A DNA stretch of 64,000 bases from positions 2,480,001 to 2,544,000 of the forward strand of contig OY761615.1 in the NCBI GenBank assembly GCA_963664845.1, in the 5' to 3' direction. The stretch is from CAIYTF01 sp963664845. Its GTDB lineage: Bacteria > Bacteroidota > Ignavibacteria > Ignavibacteriales > Ignavibacteriaceae. The notes beneath the pieces were generated by a model, which saw only the letters and a program-made list of their open reading frames with translations, ran no database searches and had not been told where the DNA came from. Below, in pieces: positions 33,652 through 42,820 of the stretch. Positions within the stretch are counted from its first letter, which is position 1. Every line of letters begins with the position of its first letter. A program made the translations under genes and the position numbers.

Positions 33652-34891
33652 CTTGTGTTATTCCAAAAATATGGTGAAATAAGTGCTCTTCGGCTTCGCT
33701 CATTATTTTGTTCCTTCTGAGCAAAACCCGTTTGGCTGTCTCAATGCTTTTATCAACATCGTATTCTGTGATGGCGCTGTTGCCGCCCCAACTGAATGAC
33801 GGCAAATATTTCGGAGGGAAATCCGCACCGAAAATATTACAGGAAAATCCGGCTACGGTTCCCGTATTGAACATAGTATTGATTGCTGATTTGGAATGAT
33901 CGCCCATCAACAATCCCAAATACTGTTTTCTTGTATCGATAGTCTCACCATTCACCCGGACAGAAATAAATCCGTAATTATTCTTGAGGTCACTGCAGTT
34001 AGTATCGGCACCCAGATTCACCCAGCTTCCAAGACAGGCGTTTCCCAAAAAACCCGCGTGCTGTTTGTTTGAATAGGGATGAATGATCGCATGCTCAACT
34101 TCTCCGCCGACCTTGCAGTTCCTGCCAATGGTGGAGCCATCGTAAACCCACGCACCGCTTTTTACCAGAGTTGCCTGACCAATATAGACGGGGCCTTCTA
34201 TCACGGCATTGGGAAAAATGTGGGCATCGGTGTCAATAATAACCGGACCCTTGGTTGCGTCAATAACCACACCGGGTTTAACTTTAGCGCCTGTGGAAAT
34301 AAATATACTATCTTTATTAATCAAATGCACACCATCGAAGACTTCGCCCTGCACATGTTTTTCATCGTTGCCCAAATGCCGCAGCGCAAAAAACTCAGTG
34401 TCCTTTAAAAGCTCGTCGATGTTATAGGTCAACAAATCCCATGCATAATTAATAAAAGATGCGGATACCTGTTCACGGGGAATTCCCTCGAAAAGTCCGG
34501 GACTAATAACATCGGAAAGATTTTCCGTGAATTTCTCCAGCACTTCACCATGCAGCCTTGCAGCCACAATGATCTGACCACAATAGAAGACAATATCTCC
34601 CTTGTGCGGACGTGCAATAAACTCCATCAGATCATGATCGGGCAACAATCGGCCGTTGACAAAGAGGCATTCATCCGTGGAGATTTCATTAACCGGAATA
34701 TCCGGATTCAGCGTGCGGGTAAATTCTTCGAGCGATGGGCGAACATGCAGCGAGAGTTTCACCCCCTGAAAGTGCCGCGTAATTTTGTTCCGCAAAGTGG
34801 CAGCACCACAAAGAAGATCAAATACGGGACGGGCAAAAACCAGCGGTTCAAGCCGTGCATAATGCTCATCTTCGAAAATACATAATTCCAT
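33629..34891 (-). CDS. GlmU-like bifunctional sugar nucleotidyltransferase/acetyltransferase (alternative Bacteroidota type)
   Basis: 420 residues matching the Bacteroidota-type 'alternative GlmU' family. The N-terminal half (MELCIFEDEHYARLEPLVFA, RPVFDLLCGAATLRNKI) is the divergent nucleotidyltransferase. The second half is a left-handed beta-helix of hexapeptide repeats (KVKPGVVIDATKGPVIIDTD, IEGPVYIGQATLVKSGAWVY, GNACLGSWVNLGADTNCSD). It is thought to make UDP-N-acetylglucosamine for peptidoglycan and lipid A. It heads the glmU-like/rsmB pair and is separated from rpmE by a terminator. Confidence 0.9.
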   Translation of the reverse strand: MELCIFEDEHYARLEPLVFARPVFDLLCGAATLRNKITRHFQGVKLSLHVRPSLEEFTRTLNPDIPVNEISTDECLFVNGRLLPDHDLMEFIARPHKGDIVFYCGQIIVAARLHGEVLEKFTENLSDVISPGLFEGIPREQVSASFINYAWDLLTYNIDELLKDTEFFALRHLGNDEKHVQGEVFDGVHLINKDSIFISTGAKVKPGVVIDATKGPVIIDTDAHIFPNAVIEGPVYIGQATLVKSGAWVYDGSTIGRNCKVGGEVEHAIIHPYSNKQHAGFLGNACLGSWVNLGADTNCSDLKNNYGFISVRVNGETIDTRKQYLGLLMGDHSKSAINTMFNTGTVAGFSCNIFGADFPPKYLPSFSWGGNSAITEYDVDKSIETAKRVLLRRNKIMSEAEEHLFHHIFGITQVERRKRG

Positions 34892-34924
34892 CGTCAGGAT
34901 GCTTTCGCTTACTTAATGGTTTTC

Positions 34925-34961
34925 AAAAAAAAAGCTATTCTTGCAAACAGAATAGCTTTTT
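34925..34961 (-). terminator. Rho-independent terminator of the L31 gene
   Basis: aaaaagctattc (34929-34940), a nine-base loop, then gaatagcttttt (34950-34961): a perfect 12-bp stem. On the minus strand it is followed by a run of nine U. It begins 27 bases after the stop of rpmE. The symmetry also permits termination from the plus strand. Confidence 0.92.
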
Positions 34962-34987
34962 CAAATGCCAAAAACCGGACAAAAAGA

Positions 34988-35242
34988 TTATTTCGCTGAA
35001 CGGGTAGCGTATTTCTTGTTGAATCGTTCCACACGTCCGGCAGCATCAAGCAATTTCTGTTTCCCGGTAAAGAAGGGATGTGAACCGCTTGAAATTTCAA
35101 GGCGGACCAACGGATAGGTTTTCCCGTCTTCCCATTGGATCGTTTCCGTCGTCTTCATCGTTGAGCGTGATAATATTGCAAAATCACACGAAAAGTCCTT
35201 AAACACGACCGGGCGATATTGAGGATGAATTCCTTTTTTCAT
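34988..35242 (-). CDS. rpmE2: 50S ribosomal protein L31 type B
   Basis: 84 residues: MKKGIHPQYRPVVFKDFSCD, IQWEDGKTYPLVRLEISSGS and HPFFTGKQKLLDAAGRVERF. The CxxC zinc pairs of type A L31 are absent and the extra central segment is present, which defines type B (zinc-independent). AGGAAT lies seven bases before the ATG. Single gene with its own terminator. Confidence 0.97.
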   Translation of the reverse strand: MKKGIHPQYRPVVFKDFSCDFAILSRSTMKTTETIQWEDGKTYPLVRLEISSGSHPFFTGKQKLLDAAGRVERFNKKYATRSAK

Positions 35243-35401
35243 GGTATTCCTAAAACTAATTTTCTATTCTAAAATTTAAGCCCAGTAATATAAACCATTA
35301 TGCGGTTTTTTCAAAATGTTTTGAAACACCGGGTCGTCCTTTATTTTATGCCCTAAAATAGCAAATTATACGCAAATTGGCAACAAAACCCACAAAAACA
35401 G

Positions 35402-35505
35402 CCTAAAAACGCAAACTGTGAACACTATGACCGCAGACGACGGGCTTTGAATGAGGCAAAAGCTTCGAAAACAGCTCAAAAACGCAAACTATGAACACTA
35501 TTACC
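35402..35505. repeat. Two direct copies of a ~30-base repeat
   Basis: Copies at 35402-35432 and 35475-35505 share aaaaacgcaaact, then tgaacactat, then acc, with two or three differences; the similarity extends a few bases upstream (aaaacagc). The 73-base period is not repeated a third time. They lie in the 814-base non-coding stretch 35243-36056, upstream of both the L31 gene and the CoA-binding protein gene. No convincing gene is seen in that stretch. Confidence 0.6.
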
Positions 35506-36056
35506 ACTTTTCCGTGTTTTTGCAGAATGATGACCACTTGTGAAATGTTCAAGTTCAAACAAAAAGGGGTATATCTTATTATATATGTAAGTCTTTTATC
35601 GGGGTTTGTTTACAGAATAAGGGCAAACAGTCCAGAAAGTTATAATGCCCAAGCGCACAGTTCCAAATACGGTGGAACAAGCACCCTTTGCGTCACAGAC
35701 CAAACAGATTGAAATACCTTAAAAACAGCCACATCTGTCCCAGATAAATTGGTTTTGTGTGCAGTTAATGAACATGAAGATTTCCAAAAATTTGAACTAT
35801 TGTAATTTTGCATTCAATTTAAACATTCGCATGTAAATCACACGAGGATGGATACCCGCCTTTGCGAACATGACAGCAAGCGAGTCAATTCACAGAAGGG
35901 GGCATAAATGCCTGATCAATCCTGTCTTGAAAAATATTTACGTATTTAGAAATTATATTGGACAGCGATGAAAAGCAGCGCCGAGTTTTTCGATGGATTG
36001 GTTTCATTCTTCAGCAAAAAAGTTATATTTTTGTAAACATCATTATCCGGAGAACT

Positions 36057-36509
36057 ATGGCTACTTTAGACTCGGTCAAATCGTTCCTAAATGAAAAAGA
36101 AATTGCTGTTGCCGGGGTATCGCGAATTCCGCAAAAATTTGGTAATTCTGCATTCAAAGGTCTAATAAAGGCCGGCTATACAGTTTTTCCGGTTAACCCG
36201 ATGATGGACAGTTATGAAGACCAGAGGTGCTATCATTCGGTCACGCAGCTCAAAGGGGAATGCACCAATTTGCTGCTTGTTGTGCCGCCAAAACAATCCA
36301 TGACCGTTCTGGCTGATGCCGTTGAAGCCGGTTTTACAACTGTCTGGTTTCAGCCGGGATCGGAATCCGAACAAACGGCAGAGTTCTGCAAACAAAACGG
36401 GCTCAGCTTCATCGAAAAAGAATGTATACTCATGTATGTTGAGCCGGTGGTCTCCGCACACAAATGGCACCGTTTCTTCAAAAAGCTTTTTGGGAAATAT
36501 CCGAAATAA
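36057..36509 (+). CDS. CoA-binding domain protein (YccU-like)
   Basis: 150 residues forming one Rossmann-type CoA_binding_2 domain: SFLNEKEIAVAGVSRIPQKF, KAGYTVFPVNPMMDSYEDQR, TNLLLVVPPKQSMTVLADAV, and TTVWFQPGSESEQTAEFC. These proteins resemble the CoA-binding part of succinyl-CoA synthetase; function is unknown. ATG 36057 is chosen for the GGAG eight bases upstream and family fit, though the frame opens at 35958. It is convergent with the dGTPase gene; 36510-36775 holds nothing recognisable. Confidence 0.9.
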   Translation: MATLDSVKSFLNEKEIAVAGVSRIPQKFGNSAFKGLIKAGYTVFPVNPMMDSYEDQRCYHSVTQLKGECTNLLLVVPPKQSMTVLADAVEAGFTTVWFQPGSESEQTAEFCKQNGLSFIEKECILMYVEPVVSAHKWHRFFKKLFGKYPK

Positions 36510-36775
36510 AGGAAACATTTTGGAACATAGGTTCAACGTTATTAAGCCCCCACAAGCAGATTATTAATCGTAGAATTACCTAAACGTAATATCTCCAATT
36601 CCAGACAGTGTCTCCTCATCCCTGTTTCCTTCTGATATAATTTTTCACCTGAAACGTGTACCCTTTTTTAATATATAATTATTGCAACTGAATAAATGAG
36701 TCTCAAAAATTTCGTTCAGTCAAGTATTTGATCAAGAACATCACCCCAACTCCAGTGGTGTTATCGGAATTAAAA

Positions 36776-38143
36776 TCAAAACGGTGTAATTCCCGAGAGC
36801 TCGTGATACAGTTTAATTGCGTAGGTATCCGTCATTCCACTGATGAAATCTATCAGAAGACGGAGTTTCTTGTAATCCTCGTTCGGATAGTCCTCAAGAT
36901 TATTTATTACATAACGGTAGTTGGAAGAGATAAGCTGACAGATCTTATATTCTTTCGAACGATGTGATTTATTATTGTCCGAGAACAGTGCATCGGCAAA
37001 AGTCCCCAGCAAAAAGTTTAGCGCAGCCTGCCCGACCAGTTCCCGTTTCAGCACGCTCTCGTGACCGAAGTTTATATTTCCCAGCTCTTTGAAAAGTCCG
37101 CGTAATTGTCCGGCGCCGGATTCCAGCAGCAGATCCCTGTCGAACGTTCCCGCCAAAATCTCGTCATACTTTGCAATAAAAGTCTTTGTGGCTTCAACCA
37201 GCATATAGGACTGCGCTGCAATCCTGAATTTCTGAATGAACAGGGAAAGCTCACCAGGATACCCCACAGGAATAGATACTTTGAAATCTTGCAGTTTGTT
37301 TTTCCAGAACTCAAGTTCCGCACCCTTTACTTCAGTTTCCAGCATATCAAGGATAATTTTCTCGGTGATGATGCCTTTTTTGCAGCCATCTTCAATATCC
37401 GAGACAGAATAGGCAATGTCATCTGCCGCTTCAAGCAAGAACACCAGAGGATGTCTCCGCTGGCCAAGCTGCAAGGCTTCGAAGACTTTGAGGAATTCTT
37501 CCTTCTCCGACTGGAAATAGCCAAACTTCCTTGTGCTCACTTTGTCCGGATTTTTTTTGTTTCCTTCAACTGACGAGAAGGGATATTTAACAATGCAGGC
37601 CAATACGGGAAACGTCAGGTTGTAGCTGAATTCATCGGAGCTTTCACCAAGCTTGCGCAATACGCGGAAACTCTGGACGTTACCATCGAATGCAGTGAAA
37701 TCCAGTCGCTCCTCTTCACTCAGGTTTTGCAGAAATCGTGATCCCGTGTTTTTAAAAAAGGAACGAATGCACTCTTCGCCGAAATGTCCGAACGGCGGAT
37801 TGCCGATATCGTGAATGAGGCCCGCGGTTGACAATATAGAGCTGATATAACCGGTCTGTGATTCACTCAGAAGCCCCTTTTCTCTCAACTCGGTTTCAAC
37901 ACCCAGCCCAAGCCCTTTGGCAAAAGTGGAAACTTCCAGAGAGTGGGTAAGCCTGGTCCTTACGAAGTCGCTTTCATCGTAGGGGAACACCTGTGCTTTG
38001 TCCTGCAGCCGCCTGAAATGGGGCGAAAGAACGATTCTTGAATAATCGTTCTCAAACGGGTTACGGTTGTCGGTTGCATCGCGCATGGTTGCCGTTTCAC
38101 GAAAGCGCAGCGGATTAAGCAGAGTGTTCCAGATTTCAGACAT
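36776..38143 (-). CDS. dgt: Deoxyguanosinetriphosphate triphosphohydrolase-like HD protein
   Basis: 455 residues of the dGTPase family, which split dNTPs into nucleoside and triphosphate. Motifs: NPFENDYSRIVLSPHFRRLQ (in parts), DKAQVFPYDESDFVRTRLTH with the HD-associated His, GLIHDIGNPPFGHFGEECIR carrying the HD pair, and LLEAADDIAYSVSDIEDGCK with the third metal Asp. Length and C-terminal helical part fit the group 1 enzymes. It stands alone. The 421 bases upstream (38144-38564) hold only a loose inverted repeat (attgccac 38212-38219, gtggcaat 38256-38263). Confidence 0.92.
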   Translation of the reverse strand: MSEIWNTLLNPLRFRETATMRDATDNRNPFENDYSRIVLSPHFRRLQDKAQVFPYDESDFVRTRLTHSLEVSTFAKGLGLGVETELREKGLLSESQTGYISSILSTAGLIHDIGNPPFGHFGEECIRSFFKNTGSRFLQNLSEEERLDFTAFDGNVQSFRVLRKLGESSDEFSYNLTFPVLACIVKYPFSSVEGNKKNPDKVSTRKFGYFQSEKEEFLKVFEALQLGQRRHPLVFLLEAADDIAYSVSDIEDGCKKGIITEKIILDMLETEVKGAELEFWKNKLQDFKVSIPVGYPGELSLFIQKFRIAAQSYMLVEATKTFIAKYDEILAGTFDRDLLLESGAGQLRGLFKELGNINFGHESVLKRELVGQAALNFLLGTFADALFSDNNKSHRSKEYKICQLISSNYRYVINNLEDYPNEDYKKLRLLIDFISGMTDTYAIKLYHELSGITPF

Positions 38144-38564
38144 AGTGCTGTTGCAATTACTGATTAAAAGTTTGTATGATGAAATTTTTCTTTCATTATT
38201 GCAAGATATGCATTGCCACGCTCAATAAAAACCCCGGAAGGTATTATCCCCGGATGTGGCAATTCGATCAATAAGCTGTTCCTTTCTCAAGATGTTTTCA
38301 AAACAAACCTGATCGCACCCTTATACAACGTAGCCCACATTCACTCCCCAGCTGTCACACCCGGTGAGGAAGCCATTAATTCGGCCTTTGTTATTGTTCA
38401 GTATGTTGTTGTTTGCCGACGGCAAAAAAATGTTCCGTCTTGTGGCTTGAACGGGAAGTGTTGTTCTTCCTAACTGCATTTCACAAAATCCGCTTTTTAC
38501 ATTTCCGGAAGTTATGTAGATTTAAGTAAAGATATTTCACCCATTATAACATAAGGATTGACAC

Positions 38565-38927
38565 ATGGCCACTCTTTTGCTGAGCCCAACGAAGATAACC
38601 GCGGCAGGCATGCCGCCAAAACTTATTCAGGAGTTCATAGGCAAAGTGAATTCGAAAACAGAGGCCCTCAGTATTGCACAGATGAAAAGCCCGTCAGGCT
38701 GGGTTGAACCCGGACAGACCCCTGAGTTTGACGAATATACGATTGTTCTGAAAGGGACGCTTCACGTGAAATTAAAAACCGAGGAACTCGACATTAACGC
38801 CGGGCAGGCTGTCATTGTTCATGCGGGCGAATGGGTGCAGTATAGCTCACCTGGTGCAGATGGCGCAGAATATATTGCCGTGTGTCATCCGGCATTCGCA
38901 CCGGACATTGTTCACCGTGACGAGTGA
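38565..38927 (+). CDS. Small cupin-fold protein
   Basis: 120 residues with a single cupin barrel: EPGQTPEFDEYTIVLKGTLH and INAGQAVIVHAGEWVQYSSP. The usual metal-binding HxH of cupin motif 1 is replaced by GQTPEFDE, so metal binding is doubtful although the Glu of motif 1 and a His in motif 2 remain. Similar to ethanolamine-utilisation EutQ-like cupins in length. TAAGGAT lies ten bases before the ATG. Its 3' end overlaps the convergent membrane protein gene by 16 bases. Function unknown. Confidence 0.85.
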   Translation: MATLLLSPTKITAAGMPPKLIQEFIGKVNSKTEALSIAQMKSPSGWVEPGQTPEFDEYTIVLKGTLHVKLKTEELDINAGQAVIVHAGEWVQYSSPGADGAEYIAVCHPAFAPDIVHRDE

Positions 38928-39616
38928 TCCGCGAAAAAGCCAGGTGTTGGGGCAGGCACTTGCTGCATGTGAAAAGCTACATAGGTTACCGCCACGGCAA
39001 GCACACCTGCCGCCTTGCACATAATGCTCTCAACTGCTTTTAGAAGCGTGGCATTACCGGCGGCTTTTGCGGCAAATGCAATTATTACCGGCAGTGATAT
39101 AAATACGAAACTGCCAAGAATGACAGCCGCGAATCTTCTTTGTGCGGTATTCCGCGTCTTCCTGATGTTCACGGCAAACAGCACCATGCTGATCAGTATG
39201 GGTGCATAATAAAACACACCATAGACATCTCCCAGCGGGTAACTATACATTGCATAGAAGGGCGTGCATCCCGCGGCATGCATCTGGTTCATATTGATCC
39301 CATAAAACACAACAAAAAACAGCGGTGCAACGAAAGCAATACGGGGAAGTGAAGATTTGTTCCCCCAAAAACGCAACGAGAAAATGAGCGTGAGAGGTGG
39401 AAGAAAAGATATATCTGCAATTGCAAGATATGACATAAACTGACCGGTGAAACCAAACCGGCATATAAGCGCTTCACAAAACTGATACCCCGCAAGAAAA
39501 AGTATCATCATTGCCGCCAACGCAACTGAAGGATGTTTTTTCTTCAGACTGAATGTTATAACAAAAAGTCCTAACTCAAAAAGCGCCAGATAAAAAGAAA
39601 CAACGCCGTCACTCAT
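38912..39616 (-). CDS. Seven-transmembrane protein of unknown function
   Basis: 234 residues with about seven hydrophobic helices, starting FYLALFELGLFVITFSLKKK. The pattern of helices with FLAGYQFCEALICRFG and ISFLPPLTLIFSLRFW resembles the 7TM sensor region found at the N-terminus of some histidine kinases, but no output domain follows. It starts 28 bases downstream of the DUF4184 gene stop. No catalytic residues stand out. Confidence 0.75.
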   Translation of the reverse strand: MSDGVVSFYLALFELGLFVITFSLKKKHPSVALAAMMILFLAGYQFCEALICRFGFTGQFMSYLAIADISFLPPLTLIFSLRFWGNKSSLPRIAFVAPLFFVVFYGINMNQMHAAGCTPFYAMYSYPLGDVYGVFYYAPILISMVLFAVNIRKTRNTAQRRFAAVILGSFVFISLPVIIAFAAKAAGNATLLKAVESIMCKAAGVLAVAVTYVAFHMQQVPAPTPGFFADHSSR

Positions 39617-39643
39617 TATATGCTTTTCCCCCGAGCGGCAAGT

Positions 39644-40468
39644 TCACTGCTCTTCTACCGCCATAGAGCCAACAGTGACTGATCTTCTCGAGGTCGCTTT
39701 CTTTTTGATAAAAGCAGCAACAAACCAGAGAACCGCGTAAAGCCCAATCGCTCCGGCCGTAGTTTCCATTGTCACAATCACAAAATGATAAACCAGGTTT
39801 TTGTATAAGATATAACTGTCTGCCGATTCAGCTATGGGCCAGGAAAGGAGCATTGCAAGCGTTAATCCTAAAATGAGTATCAGCATAACCACCAGAACGC
39901 GCATTCCAGGCCGGAGAAGATGCTCAAAATACTTCTGCAGAGCCCTGTTTTTATATGACCTCCAGTAGAAATATAAAAGAACAGCTCCACCAATCAGTGT
40001 ACTCAAATGCTGAAAAAAACGATAGAGCTTAAATGCGAAGAACGAGTTCTTAAAGAGTAGTGTCTGCATCCAATTGGCGTGCAAGACAAGCCACCCGTTG
40101 TAGTGTGTGCACGAATCCCAAGCCAGGTGTGTGGTTGCTCCCACAAGCAAAGCGGCAAGGAGGAGTCCAATTTTTTTTAGCGAATTAAGTTCCGGATTCT
40201 TCACAAAACTATTGAGAAAAGCAGAGTGCCTGTCCGGGAAAAGATCGAGGATTGGATATTTTAAAAAATAGTGGAAAAGAAAATACATTATAATTCCCAT
40301 GGGCAGGCAGAAAACAAAAAGCCCGGGAATAGTGTGCCCTATTTCTGATTTTTCTAAAAAAAAATAGCTCATATCCGGTGTCATCGCGCCAAGCATCAGG
40401 GCAGATATAGGCAGTTTGGTTTTTCGAAAAACCAGAACGGCTGCTGGATGTGAAAGAGTAAATGGCAT
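39644..40468 (-). CDS. DUF4184-family membrane protein
   Basis: 274 residues with about six membrane segments. The N-terminus MPFTLSHPAAVLVFRKTKLP and GAMTPDMSYFF, and the later GATTHLAWDSCTHYNGW, are hallmarks of DUF4184: the paired His and Asp suggest a metal site, as in the related YdjM metal-dependent hydrolase group. It faces away from the secreted-protein island and is followed by the 7TM gene. Confidence 0.88.
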   Translation of the reverse strand: MPFTLSHPAAVLVFRKTKLPISALMLGAMTPDMSYFFLEKSEIGHTIPGLFVFCLPMGIIMYFLFHYFLKYPILDLFPDRHSAFLNSFVKNPELNSLKKIGLLLAALLVGATTHLAWDSCTHYNGWLVLHANWMQTLLFKNSFFAFKLYRFFQHLSTLIGGAVLLYFYWRSYKNRALQKYFEHLLRPGMRVLVVMLILILGLTLAMLLSWPIAESADSYILYKNLVYHFVIVTMETTAGAIGLYAVLWFVAAFIKKKATSRRSVTVGSMAVEEQ

Positions 40469-40707
40469 TAAGTATGTATAAATGGTTGTTTATTAACTGG
40501 AATCTTTACAAGATAACAAAAATTCTACCATATTTCGAGCAATTTTTTTACCCCCATCCGCTTGTGAAGTATCAAATGCCAATTTTTGGTGCAAATGAAA
40601 TTTGAGTGGAAAATTAACAACCGGTGATTGGTGATTAATCGATTTATTTTCCCCAATTGTATTGGTTCGCCCGCCTTCGGGGACGTAAGATTTGAGTGAT
40701 TCATTCT

Positions 40708-40764
40708 CCGCGGGGTTCCCCCGCGGTTATTCAAATTGTGCCCTTGTCAGGGCACCTTTTTAAT
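40708..40764 (+). terminator. Two strong stem-loops, the second with a U tract
   Basis: First hairpin: ccgcgggg (40708-40715), loop ttc, ccccgcgg (40719-40726). Second hairpin: gtgccct (40738-40744), four-base loop, agggcac (40749-40755), followed by ctttttaatt, so it looks like an intrinsic terminator on the plus strand. No gene is seen ending just before it, and the rest of 40469-41220 (752 bases) holds only short repeats such as ggtgattggtgatt. Confidence 0.6.
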
Positions 40765-41220
40765 TATCCCCCCCCTTGAAATAATGAAAACAAAGGCATT
40801 GAAAGATTAGGAATACTAATTAAATAATCTGGTCTGGTTAACTATTTCCATCATAAGTTATATTGCCTTGCCACCTAAATTTCAAATGAACCCAATTTTT
40901 GTGAATTGGCCAATGAATGAAACATCCGACGGACAAATCCGTTCGAAAAATATCTTGCAAATCACCTGATTTTTCTTGAAATTAATAGCCGTTGTTTAAT
41001 CGTTAACTTAAACGATTTAGTAGCCCTATTTTAAGGATAATACTGTATAGCGAAGTGCCCGGTTCAGGTTGAATACCCGGCAAGACCGGAATTGCTTTAC
41101 TGCTGATACAGCGTCATCGGTGAGCGTGATCATCCATCCACCGAGCAAACGCGAACGACAGTTATCGAATAATTCGAACGTGGGTACATTAACCAAATAA
41201 TCTGTAACAATTTTCAAACG

Positions 41221-42765
41221 ATGAACAGTCCGGCAAAATATATTGTTGCGTTTATGCTGCTCAGCGGTTGCATCAGCAGCATGCAATCACAGGACAAATC
41301 CGTTGACCGGTCAACTCTTTCCGGCAAAGTGATGTGCGGCTATCAGGGTTGGTTTGCTGTTCCGTCAGATTCAATTAACAGGGGATGGTATCATTATCAA
41401 AAATCCGGCAGTTTCAAACCGGGAAGCTGTTCAATTGACCTGTGGCCTGACCTGGCAGATGCTGATGCCGATGAAAAATACCAAACCTCTTTCCTGAATA
41501 CCGACAACAGCGCGGCCTTTGTATTCAGTTCGCAGAATCGAAAAACTGTTCTTCGCCATTTTAACTGGATGCAGCATTATGGCATTGACGGAGTGTTTGT
41601 TCAACGCTTTGTTACCGAGACAATGAATTCTGCCGGACTAAAACAATTTAACAATGTTCTGGAATCCTGCCGCGCGGGGGCTCAACAATACGGGCGCATT
41701 TTCGCGGTTATGTATGACCTCTCCGGATTGCAGGCCAACCAGATGCAAAGTGTAATGAATGACTGGAAGACCCTGATTGATCAGAAACACATCACTGCGG
41801 ACTCCGCCTACTTATTCCATAAAGGAAAACCAGTGGTCGCTATTTGGGGAATTGGCTTTAACGACAGCAGAAAATACACATTGACAGAATGCGGCACACT
41901 CATAGATTTTTTTAAGAACGATCCCATTTATGGCGGAATGACCGTGATGGTGGGCGTACCAACCTATTGGCAGACATTGACCGGCGATGCCGTGAAAGAC
42001 ACAGCACTATTAACCATCATTCGTAAAGCAGACATAGTGAGTCCGTGGTTTGTAGGCCGTCCTGCCGTTCCCGATGATGCGACAAACCTCGCCAAAAATG
42101 TTCTGACCCCAAACCTTGCCTGGTGCAAACAGTATGGAAAGGAATACCTGCCCGTTGTTTTTCCCGGTTTCAGCTGGTATAATATGAACGCGGGGAAACT
42201 GAATCAAATACCCCGCCTGAAGGGAAAGTTTCTGTGGAGGCAATATTATGAGTATATCAAGGCCGGGGCAACCATGCTCTATCAGGCGATGTTCGATGAA
42301 ATGGACGAAGGCACTGCTGTTTTTAAATGTACAAATAATCCGCCTGTCGGATCGAGCCTGTTTGTGACCTACGAGAATTTGCCTTCCGACTATTATTTGA
42401 GCCTTGTTGGGCAGGGAGCAAAAATGCTCAGGGGTGAGCGCCCGTTGAACGATACCATTTTAGTCTCTTCGGTGAAGCCTTCTGGTCTGTCGGGAACGTC
42501 GCGGAATTTCAGTCTGGAACAGAATTATCCCAACCCGTTCAACCCGTCAACCAGCATCGGCTTTGAATTAATGTCTCAAGATCATGTAACACTAAAAGTA
42601 TTTAACACGTTGGGCAGCGAAGTGGCCGTACTTGTGAACGAAAACACTTCCCCGGGAAGGCACCAGGTAAAATTTCATGCTGCTGACTTTCCCAGCGGCT
42701 TATATTATTACACCATGCAGGCAGGGAACAGCTTTTCATCAAAAAAAATGCTGCTGCTTAAATGA
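41221..42765 (+). CDS. GH71/99-like glycoside hydrolase with T9SS sorting domain
   Basis: 514 residues. After a signal sequence (1-24) comes a domain typical of the family 71/99-like hydrolases annotated as xylosidase/arabinosidase: GKVMCGYQGWFAVPSDS, GWYHYQKSG, SIDLWPDLADADADEKY, and FNWMQHYGIDGVFVQRFV. These act on alpha-linked glycans. Residues ~435-514 are a T9SS type A domain (FSLEQNYPNPFNPSTSIGFE, LPSG-like FPSGLYYYTMQAG). The signal contains LLSGC, which looks like a lipobox, odd for a T9SS cargo. It is followed after 55 bases by an esterase gene, suggesting joint polysaccharide breakdown. Confidence 0.88.
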   Translation: MNSPAKYIVAFMLLSGCISSMQSQDKSVDRSTLSGKVMCGYQGWFAVPSDSINRGWYHYQKSGSFKPGSCSIDLWPDLADADADEKYQTSFLNTDNSAAFVFSSQNRKTVLRHFNWMQHYGIDGVFVQRFVTETMNSAGLKQFNNVLESCRAGAQQYGRIFAVMYDLSGLQANQMQSVMNDWKTLIDQKHITADSAYLFHKGKPVVAIWGIGFNDSRKYTLTECGTLIDFFKNDPIYGGMTVMVGVPTYWQTLTGDAVKDTALLTIIRKADIVSPWFVGRPAVPDDATNLAKNVLTPNLAWCKQYGKEYLPVVFPGFSWYNMNAGKLNQIPRLKGKFLWRQYYEYIKAGATMLYQAMFDEMDEGTAVFKCTNNPPVGSSLFVTYENLPSDYYLSLVGQGAKMLRGERPLNDTILVSSVKPSGLSGTSRNFSLEQNYPNPFNPSTSIGFELMSQDHVTLKVFNTLGSEVAVLVNENTSPGRHQVKFHAADFPSGLYYYTMQAGNSFSSKKMLLLK

Positions 42766-42820
42766 ACAAGGATCAATTTAAGATATAAATTTTATTTATT
42801 ATAAGAGAACAGATATCAAA

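Noticed and set aside
35491..35712. 73-residue frame in the long gap
   Set aside because: It begins inside the direct repeat, has no ribosome site and no family features.
38213..38473. 86-residue frame upstream of the cupin
   Set aside because: No ribosome site or domain; covers a loose inverted repeat in non-coding DNA.
41026..41286. 86-residue minus-strand frame over the start of the hydrolase gene
   Set aside because: It is antisense to the signal sequence of a clear gene and has no support of its own.
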